DNA of 35,124 nt from Synechococcus sp. UW140. Lineage in GTDB: Bacteria > Cyanobacteriota > Cyanobacteriia > PCC-6307 > Cyanobiaceae. The notes under the pieces are model-generated. The model was not told where the DNA came from and did not search any database. It worked only from the letters and a program-made list of their open reading frames with translations. The DNA lies in contig CAMCQR010000021.1 of the NCBI GenBank assembly GCA_945877115.1, positions 1 through 35,124 of the forward strand, read 5' to 3'. This document shows positions 7,478 to 16,286 of this stretch, piece by piece. Position numbers and translations under genes: made by a program. Numbering within the stretch: the stretch's first letter is position 1; each line of letters starts with the position of its first letter.

Positions 7478-9914
7478 GATTGGCCCCTCCCCAGGTGCTG
7501 CCCCCATGCTGAAGCAGCACCGCATTCAGCACAACCGTGATTGAACTGAGGGCCATCAGCAAAGCCGCCAGGGGGGGGGTCAAGCGGATTCCCTGAAAGG
7601 GCAACAACAAACCAGCGGCGATCGGCAGAACCAGCAGGTTGTAACCAAAGGCCCAGAAAAGATTCTGCCGCACCTTGGCCATCGTGCGACGGGAGATGGC
7701 CAACGCCGTGGGCAGGCCCGCGAGCCGATCCCCGAGAATGACCAGGCCGGCCGCCTCTTGGGCGATCTGGGTGCCCGTGCCGATGGCCACGCCAAGGTCG
7801 GCGGCAGCAAGGGCCGGAGCATCATTGATGCCATCCCCCACCATGGCCACCGGCCCCGCTTCCCGGGCCAGCAGGATCCGCTGCAGCTTCTGCTCAGGAC
7901 GCAGATCCCAAGCCAATTCATCGGTCGACAAAGCCACCTCGGACGCCAGTCTTTGCACGCTGCCCTGACGGTCACCACTGAGCAGTCCGAGACGCAATCC
8001 CTGGGACCGCAAACTGGCCAAAGTGGACAGGGCATCGGCCCGGGGACGGTCTTCCAACCCAATCCAGCCCAACAGAACCCCGTCCGCCGCCACCGCCAGT
8101 AGGGATCCCCCGTTCGGGGACCCGGTCGCCATCGGCGCCGCAACCCCGGCAACGCCCTGGGCCGCCAACCACTCGGGGCGGCCCACCCGCAGCCTGGCCG
8201 CCACCCCATCCAGGACCCCCACCAGACCTTCCCCCGGCACGGCTTCGGAGGGCCCCAGGCCCAGCAAGGGCAGTTGGCGCTGCTGGGCCTCCTGGAGCAG
8301 GGCGTGGGCGAAGGGATGGCGACTGGCTTGCTCCAGGCTGGCCGCCAGCTGGACCAGTCGATCGGCACTTAGCGGGGAATCCGCTTCTGTGGCGATCCCC
8401 GCCGCAGCCACCCCCCCAGCTGGGATCTGAGGGCAAACCGTCACGGCCGTGACGCGGGGGCATCCCGTCGTGAGGGTGCCGGTCTTGTCAAACAGCACGG
8501 TTTTGAGCCCGGCCGCTGCCTGCATCGCATCACCGCCCCTGAACAGGAGTCCCGAACGGGCGGCCGAACCAAGGCCGACGGTGATGGCGGTGGGTGTGGC
8601 CAGCCCCAGGGCGCAGGGGCAAGCGACCACCAGAACGGCAATGGCCAGCTGCAGCGCCAGGGCCAGGGGAGAAAGGGGCACGGCTGCCATGCCATGGCCA
8701 CCATGGGCGCCTGGGTCGGAGGCCGTCAGCACCCAAGGCCAAAGCCTGGAGCCCCATCGCCACCAGAACAGAAAGGTGGCCCCCGCCAGCAATAGAACCG
8801 CCAGGCTGAAGCGTCCGGCCACGGCATCGGCCAGGCCCTGGATCGGCGCCTTGCGGGCCTGGGCCTGGCCCACCATCTGAACGATGCGGGCCAGGGCACT
8901 GTGGGCCCCGGAGCGCAGCACCTCCAGCTCCAGGGGGGCCTCCTGATTAAGGCTGCCGGCAGGCAGTTCGCTGCCTGGTTCCACCCGCAGCGGCAGGTTT
9001 TCGCCGGTCAAGGCGGAGCAATCCACTGTCGAGCAACCGTCCCGGACGACTCCATCGACGGGCATCCGGTCGCCGGGCAGGAGTCGCAGTCGATCTCCGG
9101 GACGCAGGGCCCCGACCCGCACCGGCCTAGGGGGGCCCCCATCAACGATCAACAGGGCCTCATCGGGCTGTAGTTCGACCAATTGCTCGATGGCGCGGCC
9201 CGTGCGCCATCGAGCCCGTTCTTCCAGAAAGCGGCCGCTGAGCACAAAACCCAGCAGCATCACCGGTTCGTTGAAGTAGCAAGGCCAGCCACTGGCAGGC
9301 CACAGCCAGCCATAGAGGCTGGCCAGAAAAGCGCTGCTGACCCCCAGGGCCACCAGGGTGTCCATGCCGGGGGCACCGGCCCATGCCGAACGGACCCCCG
9401 ACTGCAGGATGGGGCGACCGGGCCCCAGCAACGCCGTGGTGGCCACCACGGCATGCAAACCGTTGCGAGCCAACAATGAGGCCACCGCACTGGTCCCAAG
9501 GGCACCGGCCTCGGCCAGATGGCCCAGCCCCGAAATCAACAGCAACGCCAGGGCCACCAGCAACTGCTGCCAATGGCGCCACCAATGCTGCTGCTTCTGA
9601 AGGTCCCGGCGGGACACCAGAGGGGCCTCCTGGTCACGGGAATGGGCGCTGAAGCCCAGGCTTTCGAGACTGGCCAGCAAGGGAGGCAGGTCGACGCTGG
9701 CGTTGGCCAGCTCCAGCCAGGCGGTGCGGGTCAGCAAATTGACGCTGACATGGCGAACGCCCGGCTGTTGGGCCAAGCGTTGCTCGACCGCCCGGACACA
9801 GCCACCACATTTCATGCCCTCCACGGCCAGCAAAAGACTGGGTCCAGGGCTGTCCCCTGCAGGCGTCGGGTCCGCAGGGATGGCATCAATGACGGACTGG
9901 GAAGGCAAAGGCAT
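7467..9914 (-). CDS. ctaA: Copper-transporting P1B-type ATPase, CtaA/SynA-like
   Basis: The 815-residue protein has an N-terminal heavy-metal-associated domain with GMKCGGC (C36, C39), membrane helices, the ion-path motif CPC (432-434, in VACPCALGLATPTAI), phosphorylation site DKTGT (D476) and the hinge motif GDGINDAP. CPC with an N-terminal CxxC domain points to Cu(I). The GMKCxGC form and PTAITVG after CPC resemble CtaA/SynA more than PacS (GMGCAAC), judged from memory. CtaA brings copper across the plasma membrane for plastocyanin and cytochrome oxidase. ATG 9914 is chosen; the frame is open to 10004, but the extra N-terminus has no family features. It is the first gene of the minus-strand run to tmk-holB-ldpA. 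Confidence 0.85.
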   Translation of the reverse strand: MPLPSQSVIDAIPADPTPAGDSPGPSLLLAVEGMKCGGCVRAVEQRLAQQPGVRHVSVNLLTRTAWLELANASVDLPPLLASLESLGFSAHSRDQEAPLVSRRDLQKQQHWWRHWQQLLVALALLLISGLGHLAEAGALGTSAVASLLARNGLHAVVATTALLGPGRPILQSGVRSAWAGAPGMDTLVALGVSSAFLASLYGWLWPASGWPCYFNEPVMLLGFVLSGRFLEERARWRTGRAIEQLVELQPDEALLIVDGGPPRPVRVGALRPGDRLRLLPGDRMPVDGVVRDGCSTVDCSALTGENLPLRVEPGSELPAGSLNQEAPLELEVLRSGAHSALARIVQMVGQAQARKAPIQGLADAVAGRFSLAVLLLAGATFLFWWRWGSRLWPWVLTASDPGAHGGHGMAAVPLSPLALALQLAIAVLVVACPCALGLATPTAITVGLGSAARSGLLFRGGDAMQAAAGLKTVLFDKTGTLTTGCPRVTAVTVCPQIPAGGVAAAGIATEADSPLSADRLVQLAASLEQASRHPFAHALLQEAQQRQLPLLGLGPSEAVPGEGLVGVLDGVAARLRVGRPEWLAAQGVAGVAAPMATGSPNGGSLLAVAADGVLLGWIGLEDRPRADALSTLASLRSQGLRLGLLSGDRQGSVQRLASEVALSTDELAWDLRPEQKLQRILLAREAGPVAMVGDGINDAPALAAADLGVAIGTGTQIAQEAAGLVILGDRLAGLPTALAISRRTMAKVRQNLFWAFGYNLLVLPIAAGLLLPFQGIRLTPPLAALLMALSSITVVLNAVLLQHGGSTWGGANREP

Positions 9915-10052
9915 GGATACGGGCGATGTCAGGTTAGGAACAGCGGCGATCCGCCAGGCCCCTAAGCGGCCAGCCAGCCTCCGGTTCAGGGGCCAGGGGG
10001 GCAAAAGGACAGGGAACGGGCAGGATGGGGGGCCGATGCCTTGTAGCTCCGC

Positions 10053-10574
10053 GTGCCCCGCTCCCAGCGCAACGACAACTTCATTGATAAAAGCTTCACG
10101 GTGATGGCGGACCTGATCTTGAAGGTCATGCCCACGAACCGTCGTGCCAAGGAAGCTTTTGCCTACTACCGCGACGGCATGAGTGCCCAGGGGGACGGGG
10201 AATATGCCGAAGCCCTGGAAAACTATGAAGAGGCGCTAAAACTGGAAGACGACCCGAACGACAAGGCCTTCATTCTTTACAATATGGCACTAGTGTTTAC
10301 CAGCAATGGTGACCACGATAAAGCAATGGAATTATACAACGAAGCCCTGGAGCTAAACAGCCACATGCCGCAGGTGTTCAACAATATGGCCGTCATCCAT
10401 CACCACCTTGGCTCGATCGCCGAAGAGCGGGGAGACCAGGATGAAGCTGACCGACGTTTCGATCTGGCGGCCGATTTCTGGACCAAGGCGATCCGACTGG
10501 CACCAAACAATTACATCGAGGCCCAGAACTGGTTAAAAACCACTGGCCGAGGCACGGTGGACGTTTATTTTTGA
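10053..10574 (+). CDS. ycf3: Photosystem I assembly protein Ycf3
   Basis: The 173-residue protein is made of tetratricopeptide repeats (for example [42 protein letters not shown] and [20 protein letters not shown]). It has the characteristic beginning [15 protein letters not shown] and end [20 protein letters not shown]. Ycf3 is a chaperone-like factor for assembling PSI subunits on the thylakoid membrane. The start is GTG at 10053, matching the universally conserved [13 protein letters not shown]. It is divergent from ctaA (139 bases between starts) and converges on radA. Confidence 0.96.
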   Translation: MPRSQRNDNFIDKSFTVMADLILKVMPTNRRAKEAFAYYRDGMSAQGDGEYAEALENYEEALKLEDDPNDKAFILYNMALVFTSNGDHDKAMELYNEALELNSHMPQVFNNMAVIHHHLGSIAEERGDQDEADRRFDLAADFWTKAIRLAPNNYIEAQNWLKTTGRGTVDVYF

Positions 10575-10590
10575 TTAAGACCTATTCAAT

Positions 10591-10616
10591 CTGATTCAGT
10601 TACCTGATTCAGTTGC
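10591..10616. repeat. Two tandem copies of a 13-bp unit between ycf3 and radA
   Basis: CTGATTCAGTTAC (10591-10603) is followed at once by CTGATTCAGTTGC (10604-10616), one base different. It lies in the 65-base AT-richer gap between the converging ends of ycf3 and radA. No clear terminator hairpin with a T-tract is present in the gap. Confidence 0.8.
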
Positions 10617-10639
10617 CTACTTCAACAGCCCGTTTGCGG

Positions 10640-12064
10640 TCAGTCCTGGGCCTGGGGGTCCACGCCTAAGGCCACCACCAAGGCTTCCGCCACGGTGGCG
10701 GCGGGCAACAATTGCAGCCCCAACTGGTGCGCCTGCCCCTCCAGCCCACTTCCTGCCGGAGCCACCACCCGGCGGAAACCCAGCCGAGCCGCCTCCTGCA
10801 GACGCAGCTCCAGTTGCCCCACGGGCCGCAGCTGCCCCCCCAGACCCAGCTCGCCGATCAGCACGGTGCCCGGGGGTAGGACCAAATCACGAAAACTGGC
10901 CACCACGGCGGCGGCCACGCCGAGATCGGCGGCCGGCTCCTCCACCTGCAAGCCGCCGGCCACGGCCAGATAACAATCGAACCGGGAGAGGGGCAGACCG
11001 AGATGTTTTTCGAGCACCGCCAGGATCTGATGCAGACGGTTGGTGCCGATACCGGTGGCGGTGCGGCGGGGGCTGGCGTAACTAGTTGGGCTGACAAGGG
11101 CCTGGAGTTCAACCAGGAGCGGCCGGGTGCCCTCACAGGCCACGATGACGGCGCTGCCCGGGCTGGGCGCACTACCGCCCAGAAACAGCTCGCTCGGATT
11201 GCTGACCTCCACCAGGCCCTGGCCCCGCATCTCAAAGACCCCCAACTCGTGGGTGGCCCCAAAGCGGTTTTTGACGGCCCGCAGGAGGCGGTGGCTCACA
11301 TAGCGGTCCCCTTCGAAGGTGAGCACCGCATCCACGAGGTGTTCCAACACCTTGGGCCCGGCCAGCAGGCCCTCCTTGGTCACATGACCCACCAGCACCA
11401 GGGCCGTGTGTTGCCGTTTGGCGACCCGCTGCAGGGCCGCGGCGCATTCGCGCACCTGGGCCACCGAACCAGGGGCGCTGGCCAGCTCGCCATCGTGCAG
11501 GGCCTGGATGCTGTCGATGATGGCGACGGCGGGCCGCAGGGCCTCCAGTTCCTGCAGCACCAGCTCGAGGTCGGTTTCAGCCAGAAGGCGCAGGGCGTCC
11601 CCAACGGGGGCCCCGGGCTCAGCCAGGCGCTGCCAGCGCAATTTCACCTGCTGGGCCGATTCTTCGGCGCTGACGTACAGCACCGAGACCTGGCCGGCCA
11701 TGGCCCGGGCGCATTGCAACAACAGGGTTGATTTGCCGATGCCCGGATCGCCGCCCAGCAGGACCAGGGAGCCCGGCACGAGGCCGCCACCAAGCACCCG
11801 ATCCAGTTCGCCGTAACCACTGGCCAGGCGCCGCAAGGGAGTTTCACCCACCGACGTGATCGGTTCGGAGCGCTGGGGTCGACCGGCCGCTGCCCCCCCG
11901 TCATGCGCCCCGGCCGGCAGGGGCCTGCGGCGGCGGCCATCCGTCCCCGCGGCGGCTTGTTCGACCAGGGAATTCCAGCTGCCGCAGCTAGAACAACGGC
12001 CAAAAAACTGGCGGGTCTGGGCGCCACAGCTCTGGCAGATGTAAACGGAAACGGGTCGGGCCAA
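10640..12064 (-). CDS. radA: DNA repair protein RadA (Sms)
   Basis: The 474-residue protein has a C4 zinc finger (C10, C13, C24, C27 in YICQSCGAQ...GRCSSCGSW), a RecA-like ATPase core with Walker A GGDPGIGKST (104-113), the RadA-specific KNRFG motif (in RAVKNRFGATHELG) and a Lon-protease-like C-terminal domain (SRFDCYLAVAGGLQVEEP...). RadA is a hexameric helicase that promotes branch migration in homologous recombination. The start at ATG 12064 (MARPVSVYICQSC) matches the family. A low-complexity Gly/Ala/Arg linker (about 36-65) separates the zinc finger from the core. Confidence 0.95.
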   Translation of the reverse strand: MARPVSVYICQSCGAQTRQFFGRCSSCGSWNSLVEQAAAGTDGRRRRPLPAGAHDGGAAAGRPQRSEPITSVGETPLRRLASGYGELDRVLGGGLVPGSLVLLGGDPGIGKSTLLLQCARAMAGQVSVLYVSAEESAQQVKLRWQRLAEPGAPVGDALRLLAETDLELVLQELEALRPAVAIIDSIQALHDGELASAPGSVAQVRECAAALQRVAKRQHTALVLVGHVTKEGLLAGPKVLEHLVDAVLTFEGDRYVSHRLLRAVKNRFGATHELGVFEMRGQGLVEVSNPSELFLGGSAPSPGSAVIVACEGTRPLLVELQALVSPTSYASPRRTATGIGTNRLHQILAVLEKHLGLPLSRFDCYLAVAGGLQVEEPAADLGVAAAVVASFRDLVLPPGTVLIGELGLGGQLRPVGQLELRLQEAARLGFRRVVAPAGSGLEGQAHQLGLQLLPAATVAEALVVALGVDPQAQD

Positions 12065-12171
12065 GGTCGGTCCAGGACAGATTTTTATGAAGAAAGGTGG
12101 CTTTCAGTGAACGGGGCGGCCCTCAGCCCTTTTCAGTAGGACCGATCCGTTGTAACGAGCTCGTCGGCGCG

Positions 12172-12918
12172 ATGACGGCACCAGTCCCAGCTAAAGAGAC
12201 CATCCTGGTCGTGGATGACGAAGCGAGCATCCGTCGCATCCTGGAAACGCGCCTTTCGATGATCGGCTACCAGGTGGTGACGGCCTGTGATGGCGAAGAG
12301 GCCCTGGTGGCCTTCCAGAACTGCCAGCCCGACCTGGTAGTTCTGGACGTGATGATGCCGAAACTGGACGGCTATGGGGTCTGCCAGGAGCTGCGCAAGG
12401 AATCGGACGTGCCCATCGTGATGTTGACGGCCCTTGGCGATGTCGCCGACCGCATCACGGGTCTTGAACTGGGAGCTGATGACTACGTCGTCAAACCCTT
12501 CAGCCCCAAGGAGTTGGAAGCACGGATCCGCTGCGTGCTCCGGCGGGTTGAGAAAGAACAGGTGGCTGGCCTCCCCAACACCGGCGTCATCCAGGTGGGC
12601 ACCCTACGAATCGATACCAACAAACGCCAGGTGTATCGGGGCGAAGAACGCGTCCGCCTGACCGGCATGGAATTCAGCCTGCTCGAATTGCTGGTGAGCC
12701 GTTCGGGAGAACCCTTCAGCCGCGGTGAAATCCTCAAGGATGTGTGGGGCTACACCCCGGAACGTCACGTCGATACCCGGGTCGTGGATGTCCACATCTC
12801 CCGGCTGCGATCCAAACTGGAAGATGATCCAGCCAACCCCGAGCTGATCCTCACGGCCCGGGGCACCGGCTATCTGTTCCAGCGCATCGTTGAACCCGTT
12901 GCCACCGAAGGAGCCTGA
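12172..12918 (+). CDS. rpaB: Response regulator RpaB (Ycf27), OmpR/PhoB family
   Basis: The 248-residue protein has a receiver domain (VVDDEASIRRIL, phospho-acceptor D59 in VVLDVMMPKLDG, lysine in VVKPFSPKE) and a winged-helix domain (MEFSLLELLVSRSGEPFSRG, DVWGYTPERHVDTRVVDVHI). These are hallmarks of RpaB, the essential high-light regulator paired with histidine kinase NblS. It binds HLR1 elements at photosystem and stress genes and cooperates with RpaA in clock output. ATG 12172 is chosen (MTAPVPAKETILVVDDE); upstream residues in the open frame are not conserved. Starts of rpaB and radA are divergent with 107 bases between them. plsX starts 26 bases after its stop. Confidence 0.93.
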   Translation: MTAPVPAKETILVVDDEASIRRILETRLSMIGYQVVTACDGEEALVAFQNCQPDLVVLDVMMPKLDGYGVCQELRKESDVPIVMLTALGDVADRITGLELGADDYVVKPFSPKELEARIRCVLRRVEKEQVAGLPNTGVIQVGTLRIDTNKRQVYRGEERVRLTGMEFSLLELLVSRSGEPFSRGEILKDVWGYTPERHVDTRVVDVHISRLRSKLEDDPANPELILTARGTGYLFQRIVEPVATEGA

Positions 12919-12943
12919 CCCGATCCGACCGGCCGACCGGCGG

Positions 12944-14251
12944 ATGACAAGCCGGCGCACCAAGCCGAATCGCACGATCCGGCGCCTGGTGATCTGGTAT
13001 CGACGCAACGCCGCCATCACCTCCCTGGCGGAATCCGCTTCGGCGGCCGGCTCCATGGCCGGCAGCGTGGCCGGTGCAGCCACCTCCGTGGCCGGAGCCG
13101 CCACCTCCGTGGCCGGGAACGTGTTGCAACCCCTCGTCTTCGACCCCCTGCGGCGCTTGCAGCAAGGGGGCCTCAACGACGAAGACGCCGTCATCGAGGA
13201 CCACCAGCGCCTCTGGGTGGCCGTTGATGGCATGGGGGGGGACAACGCGCCGGGGGCCATCCTTGAAGGCTGTCTCATGGCCGTGGAACGGCTGCCCGTC
13301 CGCATCCGCTTCGTCGCGGAAAGCGAACCCCTGCACCGTTGCATCGAGGCCTTGGGCCTGCGCGAAGCCCTCGATGGAGCCCTGGCCCGGGGGTTGATCA
13401 GCATGGTTCCAAGCGGGCCCTCCGTGGCCATGCACGACGAAGCCACCGTCGTACGCCGCAAGCGGGACGCGAGTATCAATATGGCCATGGACCTGGTCAA
13501 GAGTGGCGAGGCGACGGCCGTCTACTCGGCCGGCAACTCCGGTGCCGTCATGGCGGCAGCCATCTTTCGACTTGGTCGCCTCAATGGCATCGAGCGGCCG
13601 GCCATCGGCGCCCTTTTCCCCACCCGTGATCCGGAGCAACAGGTGCTGGTGCTGGACGTCGGAGCCAACACCGACTGCAAACCCTCCTGGCTGCACCAGT
13701 TCGCCCTACTAGGAAATATCTACAGCCGGGATGTGCTGCAGGTGAGTCAACCGCGCATTGGTCTTCTCAATATCGGTGAGGAGGAATGCAAGGGCAACGA
13801 CCTCGCCCTCAAGACCCACCCCCTGCTGGCCGCTGAAACCCGCTTCCACTTCGCTGGCAACTGCGAGGGCAGGGATGTGCTCTCCGGCGATTTCGACGTG
13901 GTGGTCTGTGATGGGTTTACGGGAAATGTGCTGTTGAAATTCCTGGAATCCGTAGGGGGCGTCCTCCTGGACGTCCTGCGGGCCGAACTGCCCAGGGGGC
14001 GTCGCGGCAAAGTCGGATCCGCCTTTCTGCGCACCAATCTGGTGCGGATCAAAAAGCGCCTCGACCATGCCGAACATGGCGGCGCCCTGTTGCTTGGGGT
14101 CAATGGCATCTGCGTGATCGGCCATGGCAGCAGCAAGGCCCTCTCGGTCGTCAGCGCCCTGCGCCTGGCCCACTCCGCCGCCAGCCATCGCGTCATGGAT
14201 GACCTCCATAACCTGGGATCGTCCCCGCAGGCCGCAGCGACCTGTGGTTGA
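12944..14251 (+). CDS. plsX: Phosphate acyltransferase PlsX with extended N-terminus
   Basis: PlsX makes acyl-phosphate from acyl-ACP for phospholipid synthesis. The catalytic part starts near WVAVDGMGGDNAPGAILEG and includes VYSAGNSGAVMAAA, PAIGALFPT, VLDVGANTDCKP, VVCDGFTGNVLLKF and NGICVIGHGSS. The 435-residue length exceeds usual PlsX (about 330-350) because of about 85 extra N-terminal residues: an Arg-rich start (MTSRRTKPNRTIRRLVIWYRR) and an Ala/Gly/Ser segment with tandem VAGAATS repeats. A similar extension exists, from memory, in marine Synechococcus PlsX, so it is probably real. ATG 12944 is chosen; the frame is open back to a TTG at 12890 inside rpaB. It lies upstream of fabH-fabD-plsC. 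Confidence 0.93.
   Translation: MTSRRTKPNRTIRRLVIWYRRNAAITSLAESASAAGSMAGSVAGAATSVAGAATSVAGNVLQPLVFDPLRRLQQGGLNDEDAVIEDHQRLWVAVDGMGGDNAPGAILEGCLMAVERLPVRIRFVAESEPLHRCIEALGLREALDGALARGLISMVPSGPSVAMHDEATVVRRKRDASINMAMDLVKSGEATAVYSAGNSGAVMAAAIFRLGRLNGIERPAIGALFPTRDPEQQVLVLDVGANTDCKPSWLHQFALLGNIYSRDVLQVSQPRIGLLNIGEEECKGNDLALKTHPLLAAETRFHFAGNCEGRDVLSGDFDVVVCDGFTGNVLLKFLESVGGVLLDVLRAELPRGRRGKVGSAFLRTNLVRIKKRLDHAEHGGALLLGVNGICVIGHGSSKALSVVSALRLAHSAASHRVMDDLHNLGSSPQAAATCG
13067..13116 (+). repeat. 21-bp tandem repeat in plsX coding VAGAATS
   Basis: Copy 1 at 13067-13087 and copy 2 at 13088-13108 differ at two bases, and a third partial copy runs to about 13116. Each full unit encodes VAGAATS, so the length stays in frame. 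It sits in the non-catalytic N-terminal extension of PlsX. Confidence 0.85.
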
Positions 14252-14262
14252 CTGACCCAACG

Positions 14263-15327
14263 ATGGGCCAATCCTCAGTGGTGCTCAGCGCGACCGAATT
14301 GCTCAACATCCCCCAGCTCCTGCCCCCCCGCGGCATGGAACTGGTGGCTTCTGGTAGCTCCCTGCCGCAGAGCGTGGTGAGCAACGATCTGCTCAGCCGC
14401 CGGGTTGAGACCAACGACGACTGGATCCGCGATCGCACCGGTATCGGCAGCCGCAGGATCGCCTCTGACACCGAATCCCTGACCAGCCTGGCCAGTGCCG
14501 CCGCCCAGGCCGCCCTGGATCTGGCGGGCTGGCGGGCCGAGGATCTGGATCTGATTCTGCTGGCCACCTCCAGCCCCGACGACCTCTTCGGTACCGCCCC
14601 CCGGATCCAGGCGGTCCTGGGGGCCCATCGGGCTGTGGCCTTTGATCTGACAGCGGCTTGCAGCGGCTTCCTGTTCGGTCTGATCACGGCAGCCCAGTTT
14701 ATCCGCGGCGGCAGCATGGACAAGGTGCTGGTGATCGGCGCCGACCTGCTGAGCCGATGGGTGGACTGGGATGACCGGCGCACCTGCGTGCTCTTCGGTG
14801 ATGGGGCCGGGGCCGTAGCCCTGCAAGCCTGCCCCGCCCAGCAGGATGGCCTTGTGGCTTTCCGCATGCGCTCGGATGGCCAACGCAATGGCTGCCTCAC
14901 CCTGGCCCGCAGTGGCGCCCGGCTCCCCCTGGTGGAAGACCTCTCCCGAGAGGTGGGCGGCTTCGGCACCATTCACATGAACGGCCAGGAGGTGTACAAA
15001 TTCGCCGTCCGCGAAGTGCCGATCGTGCTCGCCGATCTGCTGGAGCAGGCAGGCCTGGCGGCCGAGCAACTCGACTGGCTACTGCTGCACCAGGCGAACC
15101 AACGGATCCTTGACGCCGTAGCCGATCGCTTTGCGGTCCCCCGGGAAAGGGTGCTCAGCAACCTGGCGGCCTACGGCAACACTTCCGCCGCCACGATTCC
15201 TCTGATGCTCGACGAAGCCGTCCGCGATGGCAGGATTCAGCCTGGCCATCTGATCGCCAGCAGTGGTTTCGGGGCGGGTCTGAGCTGGGGTGGGGCCCTG
15301 CTGCGCTGGAGCGGTCCAGCCCAATGA
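14263..15327 (+). CDS. fabH: Beta-ketoacyl-ACP synthase III (FabH)
   Basis: FabH condenses acetyl-CoA with malonyl-ACP to start fatty-acid synthesis. The thiolase-fold protein shows the catalytic triad: C133 in FDLTAACSGFLFG, H276 in LLHQANQRI and N306 in AAYGNTSAAT. The conserved DDWIRDRTGI and SGFGAGLSWGGALLRW segments are also present. With ATG 14263 it has 354 residues; the family core begins only at MELVASGSSLPQ (14338), so the true start could be either, and a TTG at 14248 overlaps the plsX stop. It lies 11 bases after plsX and 62 bases before fabD. Confidence 0.92.
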   Translation: MGQSSVVLSATELLNIPQLLPPRGMELVASGSSLPQSVVSNDLLSRRVETNDDWIRDRTGIGSRRIASDTESLTSLASAAAQAALDLAGWRAEDLDLILLATSSPDDLFGTAPRIQAVLGAHRAVAFDLTAACSGFLFGLITAAQFIRGGSMDKVLVIGADLLSRWVDWDDRRTCVLFGDGAGAVALQACPAQQDGLVAFRMRSDGQRNGCLTLARSGARLPLVEDLSREVGGFGTIHMNGQEVYKFAVREVPIVLADLLEQAGLAAEQLDWLLLHQANQRILDAVADRFAVPRERVLSNLAAYGNTSAATIPLMLDEAVRDGRIQPGHLIASSGFGAGLSWGGALLRWSGPAQ

Positions 15328-15389
15328 CCCTGGAACCAAGCCGAAGGGCCGGGCCGTAATCTCCTGCCGGTCATTGGGCATGAGGGTGC

Positions 15390-16286
15390 ATGGCAGTCGC
15401 CTGGGTCTTTCCTGGACAGGGCTCGCAGAAACTGGGCATGGCAGCAGGGGTGCTGGAGCTTCCCGGAGCCGCCCAGCGCTTCGCATTGGCCTCCGAACGG
15501 CTGGGACGGGATCTCCTGGCCATCTGCGCCGGCAGCGATGACGCCGAAGGGAGCGGCCCCAACGACCTCAACGACACCCGCAACACCCAGCCGGCCCTCT
15601 TTGTGATTGAAAGCCTGCTGGTGGATGCCCTACGGGCCGCAGGCCCCCAGCCCGCCCTGGTGGCGGGCCACAGCCTGGGGGAATTGGTGGCCCTCTATGC
15701 CGCCGGCGTGTTCGACGCCGACACTGGACTCGCCCTAATGCAAAGGCGCAGCGAATTGATGGCCGCGGCCGGCGGTGGTGCGATGACCGCCGTGATGGGT
15801 TTTGACAGGCCCCAGCTGGAGCAGCTGGTGGACGCCACCGAAGGGGTGGTGATTGCCAATGACAACAGTGAGGCCCAGGTGGTGCTCTCCGGCAGTCCGA
15901 CAGCAGTAAGCGCGGTGAGCGAGGCCCTCTTGTGCAAGCGGGCGATCCCCTTGGCGGTCTCCGGCGCCTTCCATTCGCCTTTCATGGCCCAGGCCGCGGC
16001 CGCCTTTGCCAAGGATCTGGAGACGGTGCCCTTCGCCGAAGCCTCCATCCCGGTGCTGAGCAACACCGATCCCAGCCCCAGCACCGATGCCAATTTGCTC
16101 AAACAACGCCTGCTCCTGCAGATGACTACGGGGGTGCGCTGGCGGGAAACCATGGAGCAGTTTAGCCGCGAAGGCATCGATGAGGCGGTGGAGATCGGTC
16201 CTGGCAACGTGCTCAGCGGCCTGATCAAGCGAGGCTGCCCCGGACTCCGCTGTCGCCAGGTCGCCTCGGCGACGGATCTGGGCTAA
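15390..16286 (+). CDS. fabD: Malonyl-CoA:ACP transacylase (FabD)
   Basis: The 298-residue enzyme transfers malonyl groups to acyl carrier protein. It has the N-terminal VFPGQGSQKLGM, nucleophile S95 in GHSLGEL, an arginine in MQRRSELM and catalytic H195 in GAFHSPFM, followed by the PVLSNTDPSP and EIGPGNVLSGLIKR segments typical of the family. ATG 15390 gives the expected beginning MAVAWVFPGQG. Its TAA stop overlaps the plsC ATG by one base (TAATG), so the pair is translationally coupled. Confidence 0.95.
   Translation: MAVAWVFPGQGSQKLGMAAGVLELPGAAQRFALASERLGRDLLAICAGSDDAEGSGPNDLNDTRNTQPALFVIESLLVDALRAAGPQPALVAGHSLGELVALYAAGVFDADTGLALMQRRSELMAAAGGGAMTAVMGFDRPQLEQLVDATEGVVIANDNSEAQVVLSGSPTAVSAVSEALLCKRAIPLAVSGAFHSPFMAQAAAAFAKDLETVPFAEASIPVLSNTDPSPSTDANLLKQRLLLQMTTGVRWRETMEQFSREGIDEAVEIGPGNVLSGLIKRGCPGLRCRQVASATDLG

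Noticed and set aside
12604-13696. Long minus-strand frames across rpaB and plsX
   Set aside because: They lie antisense to two well-conserved genes, translate to Arg/Ala/Gly-rich text without motifs, and owe their length to high GC.
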